Shown here: positions 1-9,200 of the stretch, piece by piece
Numbering within the stretch: position 1 is the stretch's first letter
Layout: the number at the start of each line of letters is the position of its first letter
NCBI GenBank assembly: GCA_007859745.1
Contig: SMLU01000001.1
Location: forward strand, 1,426,001 to 1,490,000
DNA length: 64,000 nucleotides
Source: Phycisphaerae bacterium RAS1
GTDB taxonomy: Bacteria; Planctomycetota; Phycisphaerae; UBA1845; Fen-1342
Direction: 5' to 3'
Notes under the pieces: model-generated
Seen by the model: only the letters and a program-made list of their open reading frames with translations
What the model was told of the DNA's origin: nothing
Databases searched by the model: none
Translations under genes and position numbers: made by a program

Positions 1-1084
1 GAGCGCCGACGAGCTGGCCGCCAACCAGTCGCAGATCGACAACATTCTGCAGTCGGTCGACCGCATCGTCGGCACGACCGAGTTCAACGGCAAGAAGCTG
101 CTGGACGGCTCGCAGCGGGTCAACAGCTCCGGCGTGGACAACTCCGAAATCTCGGACGTCCGCATCTTCAGCCGCGACAGCAGCTCGTCGAGCACGACCG
201 TGACGGTCGACGTCACCACCGCCGCCACGCAGGCCTCGCTGGCCAGCTACGCGACGACTTCGGCGGCCAGCGACACGAGCATCTCGGTTCAGGGCAAGCT
301 GGGCAGCGCCGTGATCGAGATCACCGCGGGCGAGAATCTCTCGTCGGTTGCGGCGAAGATCAACGCCGCCACCGCTCAGACCGGCGTCACGGCCTCGGCC
401 ACGGCGGCCAGCCTGTCGCTCAACAGCCAGACCTACGGCACCAGTGCGTTCGTCCGCGTGAGCGTGATCAGCGGCGACACCACGAACTACACGAATAACA
501 ACGACTCGGGTAGCAACGCCGTCGCCACCGTGAACGGCCAGCAGGCCGCGGTCGACGGCCTGAACGTCAACTACAGCGCCAACGGCCTGAGCCTGACCTT
601 CAACCTGACCGAGACGTTCAACCAGGCGACCGGATCGTCGTCGTTCACCGTCAGCGACGGCGGCGCGACATTCCAGCTCGGCACGGATGCGTCCACCCGC
701 GCCACCATCGGCATCGACAGCCTGTACACCCAGCAGCTCGGCTCCGCCTCGCTGGGCTACCTGTCGTCGCTCAAGAGCGGCGGCGCCAACAGCCTGCTCT
801 CCAACCCGAGCCAGGCCGCGACGATCGCCGCCGAAGCCTCGGCCCAGATCGCCAAATCTCAAGGCCGGGTCGGTGGATTCCAGAAGTTCCAGGTGCAGTC
901 GGCCCTGAAGACGCTCGAAGCGTCGAAGGAAGGTCTCGCGACCGCCCGCAGCGTCATCGCGGACACCGACTTCGCCGCCGAATCGGCCGAGTTGAACCGT
1001 CAGAACGTGCTCCTGCAGTCAGCGCTGGGCCTCTTGGGCCTGGCGAATCAGCAGAGCTCGCAGGTGCTCTCGCTGCTGCGGTAA
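1..1084 (+). CDS. Flagellin, 3' part (gene starts before the window)
   Basis: Structural protein of the flagellar filament. The reading frame is already open at base 2 and runs to TAA at 1082-1084, so the 5' end lies outside the window. The first visible residues (ELAANQSQIDNILQ, then TTEFNGKKLLDG) match the end of the conserved N-terminal flagellin helix region. The C-terminus (FAAESAELNRQNVLLQ, ending NQQSSQVLSLLR) is the usual D0/D1 coiled-coil end. The Ser/Thr/Ala-rich middle is the variable surface-exposed part. A GTG at 134 opens the frame formally but sits inside the conserved core and is not the start. A strong terminator follows at once. Identification is secure; which flagellin paralogue it is cannot be told. 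Confidence 0.93.
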   Translation, partial: SADELAANQSQIDNILQSVDRIVGTTEFNGKKLLDGSQRVNSSGVDNSEISDVRIFSRDSSSSSTTVTVDVTTAATQASLASYATTSAASDTSISVQGKLGSAVIEITAGENLSSVAAKINAATAQTGVTASATAASLSLNSQTYGTSAFVRVSVISGDTTNYTNNNDSGSNAVATVNGQQAAVDGLNVNYSANGLSLTFNLTETFNQATGSSSFTVSDGGATFQLGTDASTRATIGIDSLYTQQLGSASLGYLSSLKSGGANSLLSNPSQAATIAAEASAQIAKSQGRVGGFQKFQVQSALKTLEASKEGLATARSVIADTDFAAESAELNRQNVLLQSALGLLGLANQQSSQVLSLLR

Positions 1085-1119
1085 TCCGCAGCCAGCGGCC
1101 TGATCCTTCGCTCATCGCA

Positions 1120-1162
1120 GGAGCCGGGCGGTCCGAAAGGGCCGTCCGGCTCCATTTTTTTT
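1120..1162 (+). terminator. Rho-independent terminator of the flagellin gene
   Basis: A 14-bp GC-rich stem (two G-U pairs) with a short loop around GAAAGG is followed by a run of eight T. It starts about 35 bases after the flagellin stop codon. It is the clearest intrinsic terminator in the window. Confidence 0.9.
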
Positions 1163-1212
1163 CTGCCGCCGACTCGCCGTCACCTCATGCCCGTCGCCGC
1201 ATCCAAGCTAAT

Positions 1213-1299
1213 GATCCGAGCCGCGACCGTAAGGAAGCGTCTGCATCGCAGGCTCCGTCGTGCCGCAGGAACCGCTCCCTTACGGTCGCGGCTCGGATC
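1213..1299. repeat. Palindromic repeat family F, copy 1
   Basis: Inverted repeat with 27-base arms at 1213-1239 and 1273-1299 (left arm begins GATCCGAGCCGCGACCGTAA). The same sequence recurs at 39411-39476 and 53854-53918. The element would fold into a long hairpin between the flagellin terminator and the start of the next gene. Confidence 0.85.
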
Positions 1300-1384
1300 A
1301 CCCGAAAACGCCAGCCGGGGCGTTACGCCGTCGCCTATCGTGGTGGATGGCGTCCCGCATTCAAACAGCCAACGAGGGAGCGAC

Positions 1385-3097
1385 ATGGCTCGAACCTTCT
1401 TATTGCGCGCGGCGTCGTGCGGCTTGATGGCGGCGGCGGCCGGAATCGCGGCGGCACAGGTCGTGATCGGCGGAATCAGCTTCGCTGATCGGGCCGCCCA
1501 AGGCGATATCACGCTGGGCGTTTTCGACGGCGGGATCGCCGTCATCAATCTCGATGCCGACGGCTTCCCCGACGTGGTCATCGGTGATCGCTCCACGCGC
1601 AACGACCGGCTGTTGCACAACGAGCCCGACCCCGACAACCCAGGGCAGCGCATCTTCGTCGACGCGACCGCCGGAAGCGGCCTGAACGACGCCGACGGCC
1701 TGGCCCGCGAAGGCGACGGCGTTATCGTTTTCGACTATGACAATGACGGCGACGACGACATTTTCTTCACCGGCGTGCAGGCCTCGCCGCTCTCCTCCGG
1801 CCTCTTGTATCGCAACGACGGCGGAACCTTCGTCAATGTCTCCGTGGCGGCGGGCGTTCGCATCGCCGACTTCCGGGCGCACGCCGCGGCCGTCGGCGAT
1901 TATGACCTCGACGGCGACAACGACCTCATGCTGGGCGGTCCGAACAGCGTCCCACTGCGATTGCTGCGGAACAACGGCGACGGCACGTTTTCATCGGCCC
2001 AGGGTCTGATCCCGCCGCTCGGCACGCCTAACGCGCTCTATTCGGGCCTGTGGATGGACTATGACTCGGACGGCTGGCTGGATTTCGTGGCGCTGATGAA
2101 CCAGACCACCAGCGCCCTGCTGCACAATGTCTCCGACGGCGCCGGCGGCCGCACGTTTGTCAACGTCGCTCCCGACATCGGCTTCACCAATCTGGGGTCG
2201 GCCCCGATGGGCCTGGCGGCCGGCGACTACGACGGCGACGGCGACTTCGACATCGCCCTCAGCAACGCATCGACCGGCTCCTACTACCGCAACGACGGCG
2301 GCGTCTTCACGCGACTGGAGCTGGTGACGTCCGTCTGGGGTTGGGGAACCAACTGGATCGACGTGGACAACGATGGCGACGTCGATCTCTACATGGCCGG
2401 CAGCTATCCGTTTGTGAATGAAGACCGGCTGTTCCGCAACGATGGCGGCGGCGTGTTTGCCGACATTCACTCGGCGCTCAACACGCAACCCTATGAGAGC
2501 CGCTTTTCCGTCCGCGTCGATTTCAATAATGACGGCCGCGACGACGTGCTGGTCAACAACCCCGGCCCGCCGGTGCACTTCGCCAGCGTCTACGAGAACG
2601 TCAGCTCGACACCGGGGCATTGGCTGAAGGTGCGGCTTGTGGGCGATGGGCTGCGCGTCAATCCAGAGGCCGCCGGTGCGGTCATCCGGCTCACCGCGGG
2701 CGGAGTGGAGCAGGTGCGGCTGGTCGCCGACGGCAGCAGCACCACCGCGACCGAGGACCTGCGGCAGCATTTCGGCCTCGGCGCCGCGACGGCCGTCGAC
2801 CAGATTGAAGTGCTCTGGCCGCGCTCCGGGCCGCTGGCGTCGCGGACGGAAGTTTTTGAAGGGCCGCTGGCGGCTGATCAGATCATCACGCTCTCGCCGC
2901 AGGTCCTCGTGGGCGACATGAACTGCGACGGAGCGGTCAATGTGCTCGACATCAATCCGTTCGTGCTGGCGATCGGCGATGTGGCGGCGTACGCGGCGGC
3001 CTATCCGGATTGCGCGCGGGAGAATGCCGACATCGATGATGATGGGCAGGTGAATGTACTGGATATCAACGCGTTCGTGGCGCTGCTGGGCGGGTAA
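1385..3097 (+). CDS. Secreted FG-GAP/VCBS repeat protein with ASPIC/UnbV domain and C-terminal dockerin
   Basis: Exported protein of unknown substrate. The ATG at 1385 is chosen because a purine-rich AGGGAG site precedes it and it opens a clean signal peptide (MARTFLLRAASCGL, cleavage probably after AAAQ); the frame is open further upstream but there runs through repeat F. The body carries repeated Asp-rich calcium-type loops (DYDNDGDDD, DYDGDGDFD, DVDNDGDVD) typical of FG-GAP/VCBS beta-propeller blades. It is followed by an ASPIC/UnbV domain (from HWLKVRLVGDG to a VDQIEVLWP stretch). The C-terminus has two dockerin-like calcium repeats (GDMNCDGAVNVLDINPF and DIDDDGQVNVLDINAF). Planctomycetes carry many such dockerin-tailed secreted proteins; the cohesin-type partner is not in the window. 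Confidence 0.88.
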   Translation: MARTFLLRAASCGLMAAAAGIAAAQVVIGGISFADRAAQGDITLGVFDGGIAVINLDADGFPDVVIGDRSTRNDRLLHNEPDPDNPGQRIFVDATAGSGLNDADGLAREGDGVIVFDYDNDGDDDIFFTGVQASPLSSGLLYRNDGGTFVNVSVAAGVRIADFRAHAAAVGDYDLDGDNDLMLGGPNSVPLRLLRNNGDGTFSSAQGLIPPLGTPNALYSGLWMDYDSDGWLDFVALMNQTTSALLHNVSDGAGGRTFVNVAPDIGFTNLGSAPMGLAAGDYDGDGDFDIALSNASTGSYYRNDGGVFTRLELVTSVWGWGTNWIDVDNDGDVDLYMAGSYPFVNEDRLFRNDGGGVFADIHSALNTQPYESRFSVRVDFNNDGRDDVLVNNPGPPVHFASVYENVSSTPGHWLKVRLVGDGLRVNPEAAGAVIRLTAGGVEQVRLVADGSSTTATEDLRQHFGLGAATAVDQIEVLWPRSGPLASRTEVFEGPLAADQIITLSPQVLVGDMNCDGAVNVLDINPFVLAIGDVAAYAAAYPDCARENADIDDDGQVNVLDINAFVALLGG

Positions 3098-3134
3098 TGC
3101 TCGGCACGCGGCGCGAGAGAGCCTGTGACAACTT

Positions 3135-3218
3135 GGGGGGGACGGGCGTCTCGCCCGTCCCCTCGGCCTTTAGGAACGGGCGCGTTGCGGCGTGACGGGC
3201 GAGACGCCCGTCCCACCC
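3135..3218. repeat. Palindromic repeat family A, copy 1, spanning the pfaC stop
   Basis: Inverted arms of the type GACGGGCGTCTCGCCCGTCC and its complement with a central spacer. Translated on the minus strand the inner arm gives EGGTGVSPV, the C-terminal tail of PfaC; the pfaC stop codon (3170-3172) lies inside the repeat. Other copies are at 15111-15236, 19812-19875, 24438-24501 and 48558-48671. Confidence 0.9.
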
Positions 3219-6200
3219 TCGTGCGGCTTGAGCCGGATGCCGAAGTCCTTCATTTCATAGATGTGGAGCCCATCCACCTTGAGGAATCCGTCGGCGAGCA
3301 CGAACGGTGCGGGGCCGTCTTCGATGTGCGTGATGAGCGCTTCGACTTCGACCTTCTTGTTACGCGGAATCACCTGTCCGCGATAGGTCCATTCGTGCGG
3401 CCGGCCCTCGAGCATCGTCGAAAAGCAATGCGTGGCCTCCAGCCGCGGCCAGCGGCGGCGGGCGTAGACCTTCAGGAGCTGGAGGAACGATTCCAGTCCG
3501 AGTGAGCCGGGACAGACGGGGTCCTGATAGAAGTGCGCGGCAAAGAACCACTCCGTCGGGTCGACCGCTTTCTCGCCCCGCACCCAGCCCAGCCCGCGCG
3601 GTCCGCCGCCGAGCGATACGTCGACTGAGTCCACCATCCGCAGCGCCGCGGCCGGCAGCGCCAGGGGACAATGCGCGTAGCGCGTCCCTTCCGCGGGCGT
3701 CAACGGAGGCTCGTCCGGGAGCAGCAGCCGGTCTGCCGCGCGCTGATCTGCCGCCGTGAGCGACAGCGCCCGCTCCGCCGCGCCGCGAACGCCGACCTGC
3801 TGGGCCAGGGCCGCATCGGAGAAGAAGCCGAAATAGGTGTCGCCCGCGTACGCGACTTGTCCGCCGCTTCGCACTTCGAAATCGAATTTCTCGATGATCA
3901 TGCCGCCGGCGACGGAGACATCGGTGATGCGGATGCGCGTGGTCAGCGTGCCGGCGTCGGGGCCGAGCGGCTGATGCAGAATGGCCTTCCCACCAAGATT
4001 GCGAAAACGCAAGTCTTCGTCGCTCTTGAGCGCCGAGCCGAGATAAGCCGCCAGCCAACCGCACGGCTGCAGCGCGATTTCAAGCAGGATGCAGAAGGGA
4101 ATGTCGGCCTGGCGGTTGGCGGCGAAATACCACGCATCCGGCGGCAGGTCGTATTGCGCCTCGATCCAGCCGCCGGCTTTCAGGTTCCATGGCTCCGCGG
4201 CGATCTCGGTCACGCGATCCATCAGCATGTAGGGCGGACCAGGCAGCCGGGCGATGCGGCGCTGCTCATCGAAGACGCGATAGGGCTCGCCGAAGGCGTC
4301 GGACGGTTTGCCGACGGCGAAGGCGAGGATGCGGTCGCGGTCGAACACCGCGGGCTTTGTCTGCGGTATGGGCTTCCAGCCTGTTTCGCCCGGAACGCGA
4401 CCTTCCTGATCCGATTTCTCTGGGACCGGTCGCTCGCCGGCCTGCCGCCAGAGCGCCGCCAGCGAGTCGCGCGTCGCCCCGGTCATCCGCAGCGACATGT
4501 CCGTGAACTGCACGATCCGCAGCCCATCCGCATACATGAACGCATCGGCGACAACGCCTGGCTCGGGGCCGCACCGGATGCGCTTGACGTGCACCTCGTA
4601 GATCACGACGCGCGTTTTCGGCGTCACCGGCCCGCGGCACTTCAGCGCACAGGGCGTCTCCAGCAGCGGCTCAAACCCGACCTCGCGCTCCTCTCCCACC
4701 CAGCCCATGCGCAGCAGCAGCACGCGCAGCGTGTGCTCGCAGCACTGGTACATCAGCGTGCCGGGCATGACCATGTCGTCGACAAAGTGGCAGGTCAAAA
4801 ACCAGTCGTCCGCGCGAATGTCCGCCTCGCCTCGGATCACGCCGCGGCGGTAGCGCCCGCCGGCGGGATCGAGCTCGACCACGCGGTGCAGCAGGCGCAT
4901 CTTCCCGCCGGGGATGCGAAGCGGCGATTCGAGATCCAGGTTGGCGAACTGCGGTCCAAAGCAGCCAACCAGGTCGCCGGCGCGGAGGCGATCAAGCTGC
5001 GTCGCGCTGAACGCGCAGCGCTCGATGGGGATCATCGCCGCGGCGGCGACGCTGTCGTCCGGACCGGGCGCGGCGGGGGCTTCCTCGGCGGAGCTGAGCA
5101 GAATGCCGCGCGACTCGGCGATTTCCTCGTCCGTGAAGAAGCCGGCGCAGCCGCTGCGCATGGTCAGCAGCGGGACGCCCGCGATCGTGGCGTCGAAGCG
5201 AAAGAAGAACAGCCAGGCGTCGCCTTGACGAACGAAGCGGTCGATGGTGATGTCGTAGCGGATCGTCTCGCCCGGTCGCGGCAGCTCGCGATGGAAGCGA
5301 ATCTGGGCGTCGAGCAGGCGGTAGGCCCGCGCGCCCTTTACCGCCAGGTCGATGCCGAGATAGGAGCAGAGGAACAGGTCCGCCTGCCCGGCTTCGACCG
5401 CGATGCACACGGGCGTGCGGCCGTGATCCAGGTACCACGCGCCGTCGCGCACGTCATGCTCGGTGGCGATCGTTCCGTGCGAGAGCGAGGCCGGCTCGCC
5501 GCTGAGATCCACGATGCGATGCACCAGCATCAGCGGCTCGTCCGGCAGGCGGACTCGCTTCTGGTACGAATCGACCGGGGCGAAACGCGGACCGAGAACG
5601 CGCGCGATCGAGCCGACGGCGAACTCCATGCAGGCGTCGGAATCGAATACCGGCGGGCGCGGGGCGCCTTCAGCGGCTGCCGTTGCCTCGCCGCGCGTGG
5701 CCGCGGCGCCGATGCCGCCGCCGGCGACCGCTGTTCCAATTCCACCGCCGGCTGCCGCGAGTCGGGCCGCCAGCCCGGCCGACTCGGCCAGCGTGGCTGT
5801 CGCCGTCTGCGAGAAACGAAGAAACGCATCGTGCGCGGCGGCCTGGGCTGAGCCGGCCCGCGCGACATCACGTGCGAGCTGAGCGCTCGCCACGCCGTGT
5901 ATTTCGTAAGCTGTGGTATCGGCTTCCAGCCGGTGCTTCACTGCGTCCGTCGTCGGGCGCAGAGGTCCGACGCTACGGGCGGGCACGCGCAGCGCTGGCG
6001 CTTCGCTCTTCGCAACCAACCCTGCCGTGCGCGGCTCGGCGGCCGGCGGAAACCGCTCCAGCACGCCGTCCTCAACCAACGCGCGCAGCAACCGCCGCAC
6101 GGCGTCCGCTTCGTTCTCGCCGCCGCCGCTCGCCGAACGAGCGGTGTGCGGCTTTCCGGCCAGGATCTTGGCGATCATCCGCGAGCACGACGCGCCCGGC

Positions 6201-9200
6201 CCGATCTCGACGAAATGCCGAACGCCGTCGGCGTACGCTTGCTCGATGATGCGGCGGAAATCGAAGCCGTGCAGGGCCTGGGCGGTGATCGACTCGGCCG
6301 CCGACTCACGCGTGACCTCGTACGCCTCGGCGCGGGCCGCGCTGTAGAAACGCACGCCCGCGGGTGGCCGCGTCATCAGCAGGTGGAGCTCGCGATAGGC
6401 GGCCTCGACCTCGGCGACAATCGGACAATGCACGCTCGACGCGCCGGCGATCGCGTGCGCATGGCAACCCAGCTCCAGGACGACGGCATCGACAGCCGTG
6501 CGCTGTCCGCCGATGACGCATTCATCGTCGGCGTTGATGATGAGCAGGTAGGCGCGCTCGCGGCCGCGCAGCGCCCGCCGCACCTCGTGCGGTCCGCGGT
6601 TCACGACCACGACGCGCCAATCGGGCCGCTCGCCGGCCGCCAGCCGCCACGTTCGCCGGGCTGCATCGCACGCGCCGGCCAGTTCGCTGCGAAACAGCGG
6701 CGAGCGTTGCATTCGCCGGTACATGTCGTCGCGGTCCGGCCAGGCCCGCAGGGCGAAGAGGCCCGTCGTTTCGCCCAGGCTGTATCCGATCACGGCCGCC
6801 GGCTCGAGGCCGAAGCTGCGGAGCAGGTCGCTCATCACGACGCCGTAGGAGACTTGCGCCATGATGAGATCGGCGGTGCTGTCTTCCATGCGGCGCAGCG
6901 CGTCGGCTTCCCACCCTGCCGTCCAGTCGCTGCGCCGCGGCCAGGCCAGTTGCGGGGCAAGCTGCGAGCCGGCGTGCAGCGACTCTTCGTGCAGCCGGTC
7001 GACCACGTGCGGCCAGGTGCAGCCGATTTCGCGGCCCATGCCGACGAAGTGATTTCCCGAGCCGGGGAAGACGAAGGCGACGTCGCGGGCGCCTCGCCCG
7101 CCTTCCTGTGGGGGACGTCGCCCCGTCGCGTGGCGCGACTGGACCGCGTCCGGCAGACTGCCGGCGGTGGGAATCGCGCAAGACTCTTCGAGAATAACGA
7201 ATGAGGCGCCCCCGTCGATCGTGGTCGACAAAACACCCGCCCGTCGCAGGCCGGCGGCGCGGTCGTGTGCCCAGTATTGCGGCACGAGCGGAGCGTGAAA
7301 CAGACCCTGGTCCCACGCGCCGGCCCATCCGTTCGCATCGTAGCTGCCGGGCAGCCGCCGCTCGCGCAGCGCCGTCACCGCCATGAAGAGCGACGCGGCG
7401 CCGCCGGCCGCTCCCAGCCCGCCGAATCGGGCCGCACCGCGTCCGATTGCAGTCGTCTGATTTTCGGTCGGAGCGGCGGATCGCGCAGCGGCGATGCAGC
7501 GCTGCACCGCGGCGCCGGTCGAATCGTCGCACGAATCCACTTCGATCAATCCCAATTCGGCCGCGTCAACCGCCGCATCACCGCACGCCCGGCGAATCGC
7601 CGACTCGATCGCATCCGCGTCGCCGGGCGTCAGTGAGGCGCCGCACGCGAACCCGGCGCCGTCAATCAGGGCATGAATGCGGTCGCCGTCGCGCTGCGCA
7701 TCGCCCTGGCGCTTCAGGACGAACGCGAACGCCGCGTCGCCGGGTGCGTCACCAGCGCCGAGCGCCGCTCGTGCCGCACGCGTCCGCACGTCGCCGGCGA
7801 AGTCGACCGCCCCGACCAGCGCCCGGTCAATTTCCCCGGTCCGCAGCGCCCGCAGCGCAATCTCCAGCGCCCGCGGCCCCGACGCCTCCGCCGCCGAAAC
7901 GGCAAAACTCGGCCCGCCCAGGCCGAATTCGCGGGCGATGCGGCTGGCGACCACGCTGCCGAGCGAGCCCAGCACACGCGCGGCATTCAGGGCCGGCCCG
8001 CACGCGTCGCGCTCTTCCCGCGGCCGCGTCCAGCGCAGGTGATAGTTCGATGTATTCGGATCCAGCGCGATGCCGATCAGCACGGCCGCCCGCGGATCAG
8101 GCCGCGGCCCCCCGCCGGCGTCCTGCAGCGCATCCGCCGCGACCTGAAGCATCAGCAGTTGCTGCGGCAACAGCTCCGGAATTTCGGCGGGCGGGAGCCG
8201 GAAGCGGCCCAACGGGACCTTGAGCTCGCCAATCGTCGTCGATGAGAGCGACTCGCGTTCGAACATCACTCGCTCAATCAGCGCGCCATCGGCCGCCCCG
8301 ATCCGCCCCGCCATCCCGACGATCGCAATCGCGTCTGTAGCCCGGCCGCCCTCGGCCGTGGTAGCCCGGCCGCCCCCGGCCGGACCGGCGGCGCTCAGCG
8401 CTTCGCCACTCGCAAACTCCTCAATCAGCACGTGCGCATTGATCCCGCCGAAACCAAAGGCGCTCACCGCCGCCCGCCGCGGCGTCTGCTCGCTTCGCCG
8501 CGGCCACTCGGCCGTCGCCGTCTGCACGCGGAACGGACTGCCTCCCGGCTCCGCGCCCGGCGGCGACTGATCGTAATTCAGCGACGGCGGCAACTTTGCC
8601 GCCTTCATCGCCCAAAGCACCTTGATCAGGCCCGCGGCGCCGGCCGCCGTCAGCAGGTGCCCGACCATCGACTTCACCGAGCCAATCGGACATCCGCCGG
8701 TGCGAAAGCCGTCGCGCGGCCAGAGCGTCCGCAGGCTCTGCAACTCGACGGCGTCGCCCAGCGGTGTGCCCGTGCCGTGGCATTCGATCAGATCAACATC
8801 CGTCGGCGACCAGCCCGCCTGTTCATACGCCGCCCGCATCGCCCGCAGTTGCCCCTCTGAGTCAGCGGCGAGCAGGCTTCCGGCCATGTCGTTTGAGAGG
8901 CCGATTCCGCGGATCACGCCGTAGATGCGATCGCCGGCTTTCAGGGCGTCGTCGAGCCGCTTGAGCATCAGCACGCCGGCGCCCTCGCCGACGATCAGTC
9001 CGTCGGCCGCGGCGTCGAACGGGCGGCAGACGCCGCTGCGCGAAAGCGCCTGCAGGACGTGAAAGCCCATCTGCGTGTAGAGGCATTCAGGCCGCGACAC
9101 ACCGCCGGCGAGCATGACGTCGGCCCGGCCGCTCTGAAGCTCGTCCTGCGCGAGTTTCAGCGCGTAGAGGCTGGATGCGCAAGCCGCGTCCAGCGTGAAG

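Noticed and set aside
7081-7140. Possible further repeat insertion in pfaC just before the acyltransferase
   Set aside because: The peptide QSRHATGRRPPQEGGRGARD looks repeat-like and contains a short GTCGCG/CGCGAC palindrome, but it does not match any element defined elsewhere in the window.
6300-7560. Minus-strand frames overlapping the pfaC acyltransferase region
   Set aside because: They are alternate frames of pfaC with Arg-rich composition; the pfaC frame carries the GYSLGE nucleophile motif and has no break.
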